Source: Pectinophora gossypiella (taxonomy: Eukaryota > Arthropoda > Insecta > Lepidoptera > Gelechiidae). Taken from it: 64,000 nt of DNA. Below are positions 1 to 11,921 of the stretch, one piece after another. Position 1 is the first letter of the stretch. Each line of letters begins with the position of its first letter. The stretch lies in NCBI RefSeq assembly GCF_024362695.1, contig NC_065408.1, forward strand, positions 9,486,001 to 9,550,000, read 5' to 3'. A program made the position numbers and the translations under genes. The notes beneath the pieces are model-generated. The model was not told the DNA's origin, ran no database searches, and saw only the letters and a list, made by a program, of their open reading frames with translations.

Positions 1-3000
1 CTCTTCTTCTTAGGTTCGTCACTTTCCGAATCTGATTCAGATTCAGAAACCTTCTTTCTAGCTTTCTTCTTGGAAACCTGATCACTATCTGAGGAAGATT
101 CCTCCTTTTCGCGTTTTTTTGCTTTCTTGTCACTGTCTTTGGTTTTCACTTCCTCAGAGTGTTTATTTTTAGCAACTTTCTCATCTCCCTTTCTGGATTT
201 TGTTTCCGGAGACGCTACTTTCTCTTTAGTTGACTCCACTTTTTTACCACGCTTTGTATCTTTTTCAGAACTTGTAGAATCTCGTTTTGACACTTTCTTT
301 TTAGTAGTTTTATCATCTGAATCAGAACTGTCATCATGAGAATCCTCAGACTCCACTTTCTTTTTAATTTGCTTACTGTCGGCCTTCTCTGACCGTGAGT
401 GATCGGCAGTTGAATCTTTGCGTTTTTTCGATTTTTTGTCATTATCAGAATCTTCTGGAATGTTCTTTTGTTTAGACTTTGAACTCTTAGGTTTAACATC
501 TTCCTCAGAACTTGATTCCGAACTTGATGAACGCGATCTCTTTTTCTTTGCTTTTTTAGCCAACTTCTTCTTAGAAGTTTTCTTACTTTTCTTTTTCCTA
601 TCGTCTTCAGAGTCGCTGGAAGAAGAGTCTTCAGACTCGCTCTCACTTGACGAACTTTCCTTTTTAGCCTTCTTTGATCTTTTAGAGACAGTTTTTTCTT
701 TACGTTTCGGTTTAACTTTACTCTTGGACTTAGCTTCTCCACTGCTTTCACTCTCGCTTTCTGTTTGACGAGCTTTTCGTTTTTTCTTTACCTCCTGAGG
801 TTTTTCCTTCTCTCTCTCTTCTTCGACGTGTTCTTTGCCGGAAACATCATCGCCCGACCTCTCTGCTTTTTTGTTATTTTCAATTTCGTGTTTCCTTAAA
901 AATGGTGATGGCGTACGAGAAAGACTTTTAGAATATTCACGCGCGGATGGGATAGGGATGAAATCTTCCCTTTCTTCCTCCTCTGATTCAATGCGTTTGA
1001 CGTCGTTCTCTCTGTCATTGTTATGGCCAGATTTATCATTTGCCACGGAAGACTCTCTGCTTGAAACAGATGCCGGGCGCTCTTTAGAATTTTCACGAGG
1101 AGCAATTGGCTCAAGTGGTTTAAACTTGTCGAGTGTTTCTGAAACAACAACACACCAAGTTAAAGAAATTCTTAATGTAAGGCAATATAGAATTCAAACT
1201 CTTTACATTATGCATATTGAGAACAAACCTTTCCGCGGAATAGAAACAGACTTCTCCAAACGCTCCTTGATAATATCGCTCGACCTTCTTTCGCGGGATT
1301 TCCTATCCCGGGATCGTTTCCTGTCCCTTTCCTTTGATTTTCTGGCCCTGCTAAATAGAAAATTAAAATAAGATATGCTTTCTCCACCAAGAATGTACAA
1401 GTTCACAAAAGCGTAACAAGTTATGATAATACATACATACATAAAATCACGCCTATTTCCCGTTGAGAAATGGGGAATATGCTAATGTTTCAAATACATT
1501 GAATGTTTACCTGGACCTGTCAGGCGAACGTCTCTCTTTGGATCGTCGGTCCCTGGAGCGGCGATCGCGCGACACCCGGCCCGAGCGGCGGCGAGAGCGG
1601 GAACGCCTCCTTGAGCGCGAGCGGCGACGGTCGCGCGACCTTCAACACATTGAATATCACAACTAAGAATGCATAATAAAAAAAGAATCTTCATGTTATT
1701 ATGATCGAGAGCAACTAAATGTTACATAGATAATTGAAAAACGGTCTTTCGTGAATAAAAAGCGAAGCGCAACGAATTTAGCGAGCAATTTACCTGTCCC
1801 TGGAACGCCGTCTACCACCCGACCTCGAACGCGACCGTCTACGTCTTTCCAGCGATCGGCGTCGTTCACGCGACCTTCAAGGATAATCTTCGCTATAGTA
1901 TGCTTGTAACGCAAAACCAGCTAACGAATAACCATGATACAAAATACTTCAAAATATTAAGATGAACTCATATAAGTTTAGATAAAATAATGATTAAAGT
2001 CTGATTTGCGAAATATTGACTCAAATAAGCAAATTAAACTGGCTTGATAAAATCATAATTGTTAATAGTGTTGTTTCCAGCAGACACCTAATATTGTTTT
2101 AAGTTATAACTGACATTTTCTAATCATTTCGTTTATATACACAACCCGAGTGACGTAATTCTGTCAAATTATACGAACTTAAGTTCCTAACCGTATAATA
2201 TTTAAAGAGTTTAATATTTCTGCCTAAAGTTGGCGTGTGCCATCAAATTCTAGTCTGTCGCTTTTAGCCGAACAGAAAATTACAGATATAACTTAAAATT
2301 AGGTGTCTGCAGGAATCAGCACCATTGTAACGCTAGTAAAGTCAAATTTTCTAGTATAATTTGTGGTAGGCAATCAAATAAGTTACCGTTCCCTCCTCTC
2401 TCGCTCACGTCGCCGGCGCTCCCTCTCCCTCTCTCTTTCCCGCTCCCTCTCACGTTCGCGTTCGCGTTCCCTCTCGTGGCGATCCAACGACCTGCGACGG
2501 CTGCCTCGACGACGGGACTTGCTTCTATAGCGAATATAAAGCATAACACTTTAAAAGTGAATCGAATTAGCCACTTATAATTAAAATTACAATCAATTAA
2601 AACATTTTAAATTATTGCACAAACAATGCATGTCAATCTTAAATACCGCCCCCTCTCGCACCTGGTTCAAATGGCCCATTATACTAGCTGCGTTCCCGCG
2701 GAGTATTGCCAAAGAAACAACCTGTTGAACCAGGAACGAGCCGGCGCGGGGTCACCATCGCGGTCTCTGCGCCCACAAGTGCCTCCCCAACATGGGAATG
2801 AAATCCTTGGCCGCCGAGCACCACACACCCGAAGTTTCGACAGCAAAAGGGACAAAATCATAATATGTCCGGCTTAGGTTCCCATATTTCGCCAGTTTTT
2901 GGCTAGCAGCCGCTCCTGCGGTCCGAGTAGTACGGGGCAGGTGCGATGCTGCAAATGTGCAAACGTCCTATGGGACGCGACGTGCTTTGTTATGACAAAG

Positions 3001-6000
3001 CACACCCCCTCTCCCGGAGTACGAGCGTGAGCCCGTGTGTGTAAGAGTGGTAGGAGGCCCGATCTTTTACCGTCTATACGGCTCAGACTCGGCTGCTTTA
3101 TATAACCAAAACAATATATTTGAGTAAACCAAACATATTGTTTTGGTTATATTTTTACCCTATAACCCTTGCGCAGCGTTTAGCTGCAAAATCATAGGTC
3201 ACATTTATTCCCTAAAGACCGAAAAGAATAAAACTTAGAAAATCGCATTTTCAATCAAAACTGGTTGCATTTATTTTTCGTAACTCATCCTTCAAACGGG
3301 ATACCACTCCTCGTTGCTCCGCATTTCATAAGAAATTTATGACGAATTTTAGCTGGACAGTATGGAGAATTGTCAAAATTTTGCAACACTCAACAGTGAT
3401 GCCACCCACATTTGAGCTTCTAGTTTTTACCCTCATTAGAATATAAACTTTTATAATTAAATAATAAACATTGAATTATACTTAACCACTTTCAAATAAA
3501 TAAGATGTAACCACTTCGTGTTATTGAGTATCGATTTCAATATAGTCGATGAAACTAAATGTTCAATCACTACAAAACAACCCGCGATAACAGGGCATGG
3601 GGGGTTAAAAAGGCCACATTGAAACAATTCATCGAAAAAGCAATATCGCAATTTGACATTTGCGCATAATTATAAAAGTGCGCAACGCAAAGAAATATCA
3701 AACAGCATTATTGCTATTTTAGATGAATTGCTTCACTGCGGCCTTTTAACCCCCCTGATAATCAGCCTTTATTGTCTGGTGACAATGTCGGGGTTACGAG
3801 GGTTCGTAAGACACGGTTTTCTAAACACAATAGTTCAACAATGATGATTGGATTTTAAATGGATATTACGCCTTATAACAAAGGCAATCATTTTATAAAG
3901 TTAAATATCACAATTACATTTCCCGTTAGACAAACTCCTTCCAAGTTACGCATTTAATACCAGAATACGGTTCTAGGTTGTACTGAACTGGTTGGAAGAA
4001 CCAAGACAATTATTATTTTTTTTATTGAAAAATTACCTCTCTCGACGTGAGCTGCGCCTCGGGCTGACGCTACCGGAAGAATCACGGTTAGATCTATATT
4101 GACGTTTCTTGTGTGACGACTGCTTCTTGACGCTTCCGCCTGGAGTACAAAAATTTACAATAAGTACTAGTTATGATGATGATGATAAGTACTAGTATAT
4201 ATGTTTCTAACCTACCATCCCAACCCAGCCCAACAACAAAAGATAATTTAAGAAAACACTCTTCCTCAGGCATATGCATTTTCTCAGGATATTTTCTTTC
4301 ACAAATAACTATTCCCATATTCAGATTCCCATATTACTGATCTGCATTTAACTGTCAAAATTTACTAATAAATAAGGATTTAAGGGCTGACTTCGACACT
4401 TGCTTATACAGAACTTTTCGGGCAGATAGTAGCACAGGGCCTTAGCCAAGTTGCAAACGATTATGACAACCAACAGTGGCCAAAGGCTATGTAATTGCAT
4501 GACACCGTATGTCAATCCCACACATTGTTATCACTGTCACTGTATATTGTCATAATCGTTTGCAATTTGGCTAACCACGTAACTGGTTTGGCTTGGCAGA
4601 AGACCCGATTACTCTAGCCATAGAGGCAGCCAATCAGCTCGCGACACTAAACACTTCAGGACCCCGATACCGACCACGCCGGCGTGGTCGACGACTTCCC
4701 TCAATCAGCGCTTATCGCTATCGAACTACTAAGGTCGATTAATTCTTTCAAATATTTTTCCTCTCAGACGACGCCCTGAGCCGAGGTTCGCCCCCAACTG
4801 GGCACCCTCATGCCTGTTGTATTAAACGTTGTACCGGGTGAGAGCCTTCAGCGCTCCCCATTTGTCCGGCCAAGTAGTTAATGCCATCTGCGGCAAATCT
4901 ACAATAAGTCACGTCAAAAAAAAACTAGACCTAAGTTTCCCTGTTAGTAACACAATATGGACTGTTGTCTGAAATAAAAGTCTATTATTATCAACCCACT
5001 AGTTTTCAGTGACCACTTATCATCAGTCGGTGTTAGTAGTAACTTACGTGATGACGCCGATGTAGAACGTCTGTCGCTGGAAGAGCGCCGCTTCTCCGCT
5101 GCAGGCTTCTCGGCGGCAACTTCTTTCCCACCACCAGGTGACCTGAAATAAATAGGGTATTAGCCCATCGTCCAAATGAATAGTCTAATATGTATAAAGA
5201 CAACATGATTTCTAAAGTATTTGGGATGGGTTTCCACCAAAGCAGAAAGGTGAGAGGACTCAAGCGGAGATGTGCAGGAATCGACCAACAGTAAGAAAGC
5301 AACGTGTCTTCTCTCTCGCTTTCTCATACGCTACGGTCGGTCTAATCTTCACGTCGTCGCTGATCATCTTTCCCCTCCGCTTTGGGGAAACCCACCGACT
5401 TTGACGACATGCCTGAGTTTGTCCTGAGTCAACGGGTCTTCTTGACTCCTAGACAAACAGAAGAAATAATAGTTGGAACTTACTTGGCACTCTTGGCAGG
5501 TGAGGCAGAGCGCGACTTGCGGCCGTCTTCGGCCTTGTCGTCCTTCACTTCTTGCACGTCCTTGTCGTCACGATCGTCGATATTGACATGTTCTTTCTTA
5601 ATATCCTCCTCCTCTTCCTTCTTCTCTGGAGACTTGCCGTTTTCTGTACACAATATAGGGTACACTAAATAGCTGATATCTCTATAGATGTCGCATGCGG
5701 TGTCAACGCAGGTAAATGTCGTACGTCTATTGGTGGAAACTCGGGAGTCGTGGTATTAGTCGCGTCCTGCGTGATGTGTTAGGCCACTGGGGCCGTTTAA
5801 TAGAACTTTTAATTTATTTATTTACTGATGTTGTGTTGAAATCAAAAGTATACAAAATACGTCTACATAGAGTTGAATTGAAACATAATACCTAAACATT
5901 AAAACTACAGTTTCATTCCGAATGTTCAGTTCAACAAAACTAATAGCAGAAAGTGATAAGGCCTAATCTAATTCGGTTCAAAACCCTTTATTGCACATTA

Positions 6001-9000
6001 ATAAAGACACACATAAAAGCAGTATTGAGATGATGTGGTGACTTCTTTGCATGACTTCCTACAAAGAAAGGCAATCTATTTCTATCTTACCCTTAAGCTC
6101 AGGTAACTTGATGTCATCTACTTCCTTGGCCTTGGACGGGCTCTTCTTGTCGCGGCTGCGCCTCCTCGAGCGCCGTGGGCTGCCTCCGTTGCGATGTCTG
6201 TATCGAACAAGCATTCAAACTGTCAATACCGGTACCAAAACCGTATAATATTTGAATGTACATACTTTATTTAATGTCGTAAAGAAACAAATAAAGAAAA
6301 TAGTCAACCTGCTAAAGTTAGCTTATGTGAAGTTTTTTAACTAAATCATCATCTCCCAAGCGTTATCCCGTTTTCTCAGGGTCAGCTCACCTAACCAACA
6401 GATTTGACAAGTCCAGTCTTTTACAGAAGCGACCGGCGTCGCTCCCTGGGCCGGAGGCAGGACCGCGACTTCGACCCCCGGCGCGGCGATTTTCATTCTA
6501 TATCAATCAATGTCACTCACTTCCTGTCCCCGGACCTGTCGCGCGACCTGCTGCGCGAGCGGCGTCGCTCCCTGGACCGGCGGCGCGACCTCGACCGCGA
6601 CCTCGACCGCCGGCGATCCTTGTCCTTTTCCTTGTCCTTCTCTTCCAGCTGTAAATAAGGAAACTATAAGGAATCTTCTGACATAAATAGTTAATTGATA
6701 TTTTAATGGAGAGATACTGTGCGTCAGAATCACTTTATGAAAATCTAATCATCAGTTAATTAAGACAATTATATAATTTATCAATTATTAAAAAATGTTA
6801 TAACCTGGACTTTTACTTATTTTTTCAATGATATTAACTATTTAATTATACTCATTATAAAATAAATATATGACAATTTATTAACTTATTAAGCACTAGG
6901 AAAAACTAACTTAGACTCTCTTACCATTCTCTTCTTGATCTCTTCTTTCTTCTGCTGAGTAAAGGTTTCTGGTATGCCATTTTCACTGGCTTGAGCACTT
7001 AGTAGCAGCTCCCAGAGTTCTCCCATGAACAGGCGAGCGTTCTTGCCATTCAAGAATCCAGTCAAGTTGATCTGCATTTTCTTGGGACAAGGAAACTAGG
7101 GAGCCGAGGGTACGGATCGGGAAAGAAAAAAAACTCTAGTTAGTAATCTTGTCACCTTACTACACATTTTACACTGTAACCACCTGTCGTGATTAGCCCC
7201 CAATTTGCTTGTTATTCTTTTTTCCCTTGGATTAGAGCTTGGATATTTATCTGGTATTTATCTTGGATATTTACAGTTAATTATAAACACATTTCATAAG
7301 AATCAAAAACATAAAAGTCGTGAAGAGCGCCAAAAGATACGTGTGTCAATCAAAGATTATAATAATTGGCACAGAGATGACTCGGGTGGGGAAGCGACAG
7401 AGGACAAAAGTTGTACATCGTGAGATTAGGTTTCGAGTCGCCACCCGCTGCGAGGCCGACGTGGTCTCGACACGACGGCCGCGACACGACGCCGCGCAGC
7501 CCGCCGGCCGCCGCGACGCTCAGCCTTGCGCCGACGACGCAGGAAGACCAGTGATGTCTTCTTTCTTCCACTTCTTGCATCTGTAAGGGTTTTGCGAACA
7601 CCCACATTATGCTGAACGCAAGGCCGAACGGGACTTCCCCACCTCGAGTCAAATCCATCTCTTGACGACTTTCACAAGGTTTAATTCATCTCATTTGTTT
7701 CCAAAGCTTGGGAAATCCATATAATGTATTTTCTTATATTGAGTTAACATTGTTATAAACTCCCCGTAAATACCGATTGATATGCTAAGTCGCCTCCGAT
7801 AGGGCGGAGTCGGGGTGGACAGGCGGGGCGGCGCGCGGCGGCAGGCGACGGCAGCGGCGGCGCACTAACCGGAGGTGGAACCATAAAAATATCCATACGG
7901 AATCAATATACATTTAACATCATACTTCAATTGCAGTTTCTTTAAATGTAGTTGAAACACCAATTACGTTACCAAAACACACCTATCTAATCAACGACTG
8001 TAAAGAAACTGCAATGATTACATTCTCATGGTAATATCTTAATGAAATAAAATGAATTAACCACCTTCTCTTCCAATTGGTTATTGACATAGTCGATGAC
8101 CACGTCGTCTTCCATCTTCAGAATCTCCGTAATCTTCTGGGTGATCCATGGCTTCAGGACATCCAGCTTCACCTTGGACATGTCCACCTGGACAAAAGAA
8201 ATTCAATAACTTAGAAATAAATTTTCTTAATTTATTATCTCATGTGCTCATAAACAAAATATGGCATTTATATAAATACAAACTATTTTAGAAAAGGCAT
8301 GGTAGGTTCCTATCATTTAGTGTTATTAAAACAAATCAATATAAAAATATGTCATTTTGTAAAAGCACACATTTTCAAGTACCTAAACTTAAGTAGGTAC
8401 CTAAAAAATATATCTTTTTATTGATTTTATTGACAGAAGTATAATAATTAGGTACCTGTTGAGTTAAACAATCTCCAAACTTCATTTGTTTCATGAGCTT
8501 CTTCTCCTTGTCGCTAAAGCGCGTGTCTTGTTCGGTGCTTGTCCCCTACAACACAAACAACTTTGGCTGTTTTAATGTTTCTAATTTGTCTTATGTAGTG
8601 TGAATTGAGGTTGATGGCTAAATTTATAATCCCAGGTGGCTAGCTCAATAGTAACTGATTATTAAGCTGTCCCTAACAGGGTTGCTGTAACAACTAATAC
8701 ATGCATAACTACAGGAAGAACAGCGTAATGTGCTATTCCAAGCACAGAATGATCTTACATTCAGGCACAGGTGATTCCAACCCTTGGTGTCCTAAACATA
8801 TCAAACTATTGAATGCACAACCTCACAAAGTAATATGTACAGGTATTTAAATATTTTTAAGGTTATGTAGATTTCTAATTTCGCTTAAAAAGAAATCCCC
8901 TTTAGGTTTTGCTGCGAGCCACATACAAATAGAAAATTCTGAAGCCTTATAAACATTGTATGAAGTGTAAAGAATCGAATTTGTGTATAAAATACCCATT

Positions 9001-9287
9001 AATCATGCATTACAGTTCAAACAACATAACCAGCAGTAACATTTTTACTGCTGGCGAATTGCTCACAAATAATTAACAGGACACGTAATTCGATACAGTT
9101 GATATAAAAACAACCTTAAACTTTGGTTATATTTTGTACAACGCGGCTAAATGAGAAGCATTGATTTTTGAATGCGTCAAATAATCACTGGGAATTCCAG
9201 CACATTATAAAAGATTCCATACAAAGGTTTTTATGTCTAAAAACTGTTTTTTAAATAAAAATGTATTCTTACCGTGTACATCATCAT
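1..9287 (-). CDS. SRRM1: Serine/arginine repetitive matrix protein 1 (SRm160), 3' end outside window
   Basis: Nuclear splicing coactivator that bridges SR proteins and snRNPs in exon-definition and exon-junction complexes. Coding exons in transcript order: 9273-9287, 8456-8545, 8065-8187, 6925-7095, 6521-6648, 6091-6197, 5484-5643, 5048-5142, 4037-4139, 2387-2524, 1794-1874, 1511-1639, 1229-1347 and 1-1138, all GT-AG and phase-consistent for 865 codons. The protein starts MMMYTGTSTEQDTRFSDK, close to the fly SRm160 N-terminus. A PWI domain spans about residues 36-126, with the family stretches LKPWIT and MQINLTGFLNGKNAR. RS/RD/RE-rich exons follow. The last visible exon is a long lysine/serine/acidic tail with no stop before base 1. 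The start is the first ATG of the three-methionine run. Identification is sure; the 3' end is unseen. Confidence 0.93.
3101..3151. repeat. Perfect 17-bp inverted repeat
   Basis: The arms tataaccaaaacaatat (3101-3117) and its exact reverse complement (3135-3151) are separated by 17 bases. It lies in SRRM1 intron 9 at the edge of the GC-rich repeat block and could be the end of a small hairpin transposon. Confidence 0.6.
3598..3756. mobile_element. MITE-like palindromic element, family 1
   Basis: Terminal inverted repeats gggggttaaaaaggccac and gcggccttttaacccccc enclose inner inverted pairs (caattcatc / gatgaattg, and gcaatatcgcaa / ttattgctat). Related copies lie at 57929-58085 and 58226-58317, with fragments near 51420-51665. 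It is non-coding. The transcript would fold into a long hairpin. Confidence 0.72.
4442..4574. mobile_element. MITE-like element with 28-bp terminal inverted repeats
   Basis: The left arm (4442-4469) starts ttagccaagttgcaaacg and the right arm (4547-4574) ends cgtttgcaatttggctaa. They are inverted copies with one mismatch, 133 bp end to end, with no open frame. The element lies in SRRM1 intron 8. Confidence 0.7.
4645..4920 (+). mobile_element. 3' tail of a non-LTR element, copy 1
   Basis: Matches 48068-48320 along its length, including accccgataccg, cgcttatcgctatcga, gtcgattaattctttcaaat, ttgtaccgggtgagagc and aagtcacgtcaaaaaaaa. Both copies end in the same poly-A, which marks the 3' end of a LINE or LINE-mobilised SINE on the plus strand. 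Shorter pieces with the same end are near 41196-41254 and 60165-60205. Confidence 0.65.
6343..6432 (-). mobile_element. SINE family D fragment, antisense
   Basis: On the minus strand this reads as the 3' portion of the family D SINE seen at 58545-58865: gtcgcttctgtaaaa, a ggacttgtcaaat-type motif, then ggttaggt, a cggg-ataacgct motif and gggagatgatg. It lies next to the duplicated RS segment in SRRM1 intron 5. Confidence 0.65.
6430..6490 (-). repeat. Partial duplicate of SRRM1 RS exon 5 in the following intron
   Basis: About 55 bases (6430-6484) repeat part of exon 5 (near 6560-6615): both carry gcgtcgctccctgg followed by a ccgg.ggc.ggacc/cgcgac.tcgac series. On the minus strand the copy lies about 30 bases past the exon 5 donor and abuts an antisense SINE fragment at 6343-6432. 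No clear acceptor precedes it, so it looks like a duplicated RS-coding segment rather than a working exon, but an alternative exon cannot be excluded. Confidence 0.55.
6925..8187 (-). other. SRRM1: PWI-domain exons of SRRM1
   Basis: Exons 8065-8187 and 6925-7095 encode the PWI fold, a nucleic-acid-binding four-helix domain specific to SRm160-type splicing factors. Motifs seen are the PWI tripeptide within LKPWITQKITEIL, EDDVVIDYVNNQLEEK, and FLNGKNARLFMGELWELLLS. The intron between the exons (7096-8064) contains two GC-rich blocks (7438-7560 and 7797-7870) unlike the AT-rich surroundings. I chose acceptor position 7096 because it keeps FPCPKK, which aligns with the fly YPCPKK, before MQINL. 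Confidence 0.9.
7438..7870. other. Two GC-rich blocks in SRRM1 intron 3
   Basis: Positions 7438-7560 and 7797-7870 are very GC-rich (for example ggcggggcggcgcgcggcgg) within an AT-rich intron. They contain several CpG pairs but show no convincing coding frame or match to a repeat I know. They could be fragments of a GC-rich retroelement or an intragenic regulatory island. Confidence 0.35.
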
Positions 9288-10479
9288 ATTGACAAAACGT
9301 GGAAAATCAATACAGCTAAAAACTGCTCGGGCGTAGAACCCCAGAGGCGATAGGACGCCAAAAACTTATATGGATATCTCACTATGTATGAGTTCTACGG
9401 CGATAAAAAATATTTTAACGCGTTATTTATTATCACAACTCTTTAAAACACATTTTTCCATATTCGCTGCGTAAATTTCAAGATGTATTATAACAAAATC
9501 GCGAAATTCACATCAACGCCAAAGCCAGAACGTGACCGAAAACCGCCATTTTGATTTTATTTTTTTAAGAATTCTGCGCTAGGGTGTCCAGGTATTTGAA
9601 TAATGAATATAATCGATCTTTACCGATCTTCATTATTCATTTTATTTGTTAATAGAAAAGCTAAAAAATAATAAAATGTGTGAAAAATATAATAAGAAAT
9701 AGAAGACGGACTGGGATGGGATAGAAACATAAAAATCGGAGTGAGATCCAATCATTTTTATCGATTAAATTTAATTAATTTGGCTGCTTGAAGAATATCC
9801 TTTGCTTCTTCAAAATTCAGCCAAGAGTGTGTCGAATAAACCCACAATAGGGTTTCGAAGACATTTATGTGCGGCGCTAATATCTGAAAAATATATATAT
9901 ATATGTAAGGCTCGTGCCTTAATAATATAATGAGTCGTTTTTTTATTCATGATCCATTTTTTTTGCTAAATAGGTATTGTTGCCGTATTTGTTTTAATAA
10001 TTGTTTTTTTCGCCTAGTTTTTTAGGAGCTACATTCAGTAGCCTTCTTCAGAACCTGAATAATAACCATCCATAAACGTAGTGGTTAGGTACCTATATCC
10101 TCTTTGCCTAGGGCAAATCAAACAAGCCCAACACAGACCAAGTAGAGATGCTACGCATCAGACGGAAATGTTCCATACACAGACCAAGTAGAGATGTTAC
10201 GCATCAAATGGAAATGTTCCATAGTAAAAAATTACTCTGTGGAAACTGCTCTTATAGAACATGACAGCTCTTTTTTTAAAATTGAATTATTTGCCTTGGA
10301 AGTTAGTAGGTTTGGGTGGTAGCAATTTTAGCCTTTTTAAGCCTAAATCGCCTCCCCTTTTCACCCTCGTGATAAAATCAAATTATTTTCATTTGGAATG
10401 TGAATTTGAAATGAAATAGGTAGTGCTATTTATTAATTATTTTATTTTTTAATGGATTGTTTTCTGGATCTCATGTACT
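9288..10479. other. SRRM1 5' flank and spacer
   Basis: No gene seen. The probable SRRM1 promoter and 5' UTR lie in about 9288-9600, with no TATA box that I can assign. A 10-bp inverted repeat (gaataatgaa / ttcattattc) lies near 9597-9638, and atcgat-type motifs occur near 9611 and 9758. An exact-period tandem duplication follows at 10131-10222. On the minus strand aataaaataatt near 10440-10450 could be a poly-A signal for the THAP-like locus. Confidence 0.4.
10131..10222. repeat. Two-copy 46-bp tandem duplication
   Basis: Units 10131-10176 and 10177-10222 both start acacagaccaagtagagatg and end gaaatgttccat, with a few substitutions between them. It is non-coding and lies in the SRRM1/THAP-like spacer. 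Confidence 0.85.
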
Positions 10480-11365
10480 CAGAGTAAATTCTTTCACAAA
10501 TTGATGTCAGAGATTTTTTCGTGGAAATCACACGCCTTCTTCATGTAGGGCGTCGAGGGGTGAAGTAAATGGGTGCATCTGAAATAAGAAACACAAAATA
10601 AATTAAAATAATGACCTCACAACAGCTCTAAATCGACATAAACAAATAAACATCCTACTACGCCACACCCATACCTAGTCCATTCTGTCGAGGGCAAATT
10701 TTTTTGTGTTCTATCTGTAGATAAATATGAAAAGTAAAACAATATCAAAATAATTGCCCGTAACTGGACATTTGTGTATATCATAAATATTAATCATTGA
10801 TTAAGATGTGTAAAACTTACCACTTCTACGTTTCTCTAGAACTTCAACTTTGCTGTAGGAATGGTTTTTTCAAAAATTGTGCTCATGGGAGACATTTTCT
10901 GAAAAGCAATAAATGTTTTAGTGAGTTGCATTGTCAGACTTCTGCCACTGTTCTTTTCACTACCAACTGTCCCAAACAGACCAACTTATCTGAGCAGAAC
11001 AACAAACAGATCATCAATTGTTAATAGAATAGCAACTTAATAATAAATAATGTGATAAATTATGTTAAATAACTCTAAGGTTACTTACTGGTTTCATCGG
11101 CGTCGTGGTGTAAGCCTTGGGGCATATCAGTAGTGATCTCATCAGCACTAAATAATGTTGGATAAGCGTGAATGCGGAGGCAAGATCTCACGCGTGGCGA
11201 TGAGAAAAACCTTTTCTGTTTTCGTAAGTTCAGGACACTTTGCAATTTTTCAGAACCAATGCGCACTCTACCCATTTTTGAAGTTCTATCTCAGATTTTG
11301 GAAATCTATAAAAATTGACGTCCTTTCCTCTACTATCACAACTCACAACACTACACTTATGGGAC
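10480..11365 (-). pseudogene. Degenerate THAP zinc-finger gene
   Basis: Segment 11365 downwards translates to SHKCSVVSCDSRG, VNFYRFPKSEIELQKWVECA: the first C-x4-C, the FP and the invariant W of a THAP DNA-binding domain. About 100 bases on, another frame gives RVRSCLRIHAYPTLF, like the AVPTLF box that closes the domain. The W-to-AVPTLF spacing (about 42 codons) is normal, but the frame changes between them and the C-x2-H-F pair is not intact. Donor-like GTAAGT at 11088 and 10820 and acceptors at 10899, 10853 and 10579 suggest later exons, none open in a frame I can join. No in-frame start is visible. It is either a decayed gene or P-element-type transposase remnant, or a live gene with sequence errors. 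Confidence 0.45.
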
Positions 11366-11839
11366 CTGGTGAAAGTTAGATAATACAGCTACAAAAATTG
11401 AGAGGATAAGTTACGGAATTAAACGAATTAAATGTTGTGGAGGCACTTTGAAAATGTCATGTCGAACAAGATGGCGACTGGTCTTTGCACTATGGCATGG
11501 CAGGCGAAATAGGAAAGAAGTAAGAAGGAGGGGCGGGGTGGAACTGTCATCTTCAATATGAGCGCCCATAGACTTAATGCGAGAATGACATATTATGTAT
11601 GAAGATAACCGCCCATGAAGCCCAAACTCGGGTGCGGCGAAGGGATATTGCATCATTTCAATGCCGAGTTCCTAATAGGACTGCCAACCAACCACAGAGT
11701 ACTTTGTATCATGCTGAAATATGTACCTAATGAGGCTTTTTGAAAAAAAAAAACAAAAAATATGTATGTTTTTAAGGTGCTATTACTGAACCCTAAGAAA
11801 AGTCGCGTAGCAAACGTCAAATCAAACGTCAATGTCATG

Positions 11840-11921
11840 ATCGAGCGAGGCCGAGCCGAGCCATCGGAATCAAGTTGTAAAGTTAAAAGTTTGTGGTTTG
11901 CGACAAATTCGAAATAAATAG
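11840..11921 (+). other. PFAS: Probable non-coding first exon of PFAS
   Basis: A segment ending in gaaataaatag is followed by the consensus donor gtaagtaaac at 11922. The next plus-strand acceptor in a suitable place is ttgtttcag at 14271-14279, directly before the exon that carries the PFAS start. The 5' boundary is a guess. If correct, the promoter lies around 11700-11840, within about 400 bases of the divergent THAP-like locus. This is inference from splice signals only. Confidence 0.4.

Larger units (their letters stand above)
2525..4036. other. SRRM1 intron 9 with repeat material
   Basis: Intron of 1.5 kb without coding signal. It holds a GC-rich block of unknown origin (about 2650-3095), a 17-bp perfect inverted repeat (3101-3117 with 3135-3151) and a MITE-like element (3598-3756). 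The block at 2650-3095 looks like a fragment of a repetitive element, but I do not recognise the family. Confidence 0.5.

Noticed and set aside
215..768. Open frames of 116-178 codons on both strands
   Set aside because: Shadows of the lysine/serine/acidic last visible exon of SRRM1, which reads in another minus-strand frame.
2626..2877. Coding exon in the GC-rich block of SRRM1 intron 9
   Set aside because: Frames are open on both strands but have no SR-protein character and no fitting splice sites. More likely a repeat fragment.
10480..10578. Coding exon reading YMKKACDFHEKISDINL
   Set aside because: Looks protein-like and follows a good acceptor, but cannot be joined in phase to the upstream candidate exon, which has stops in every other frame. 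Kept only as part of the uncertain THAP-like locus.
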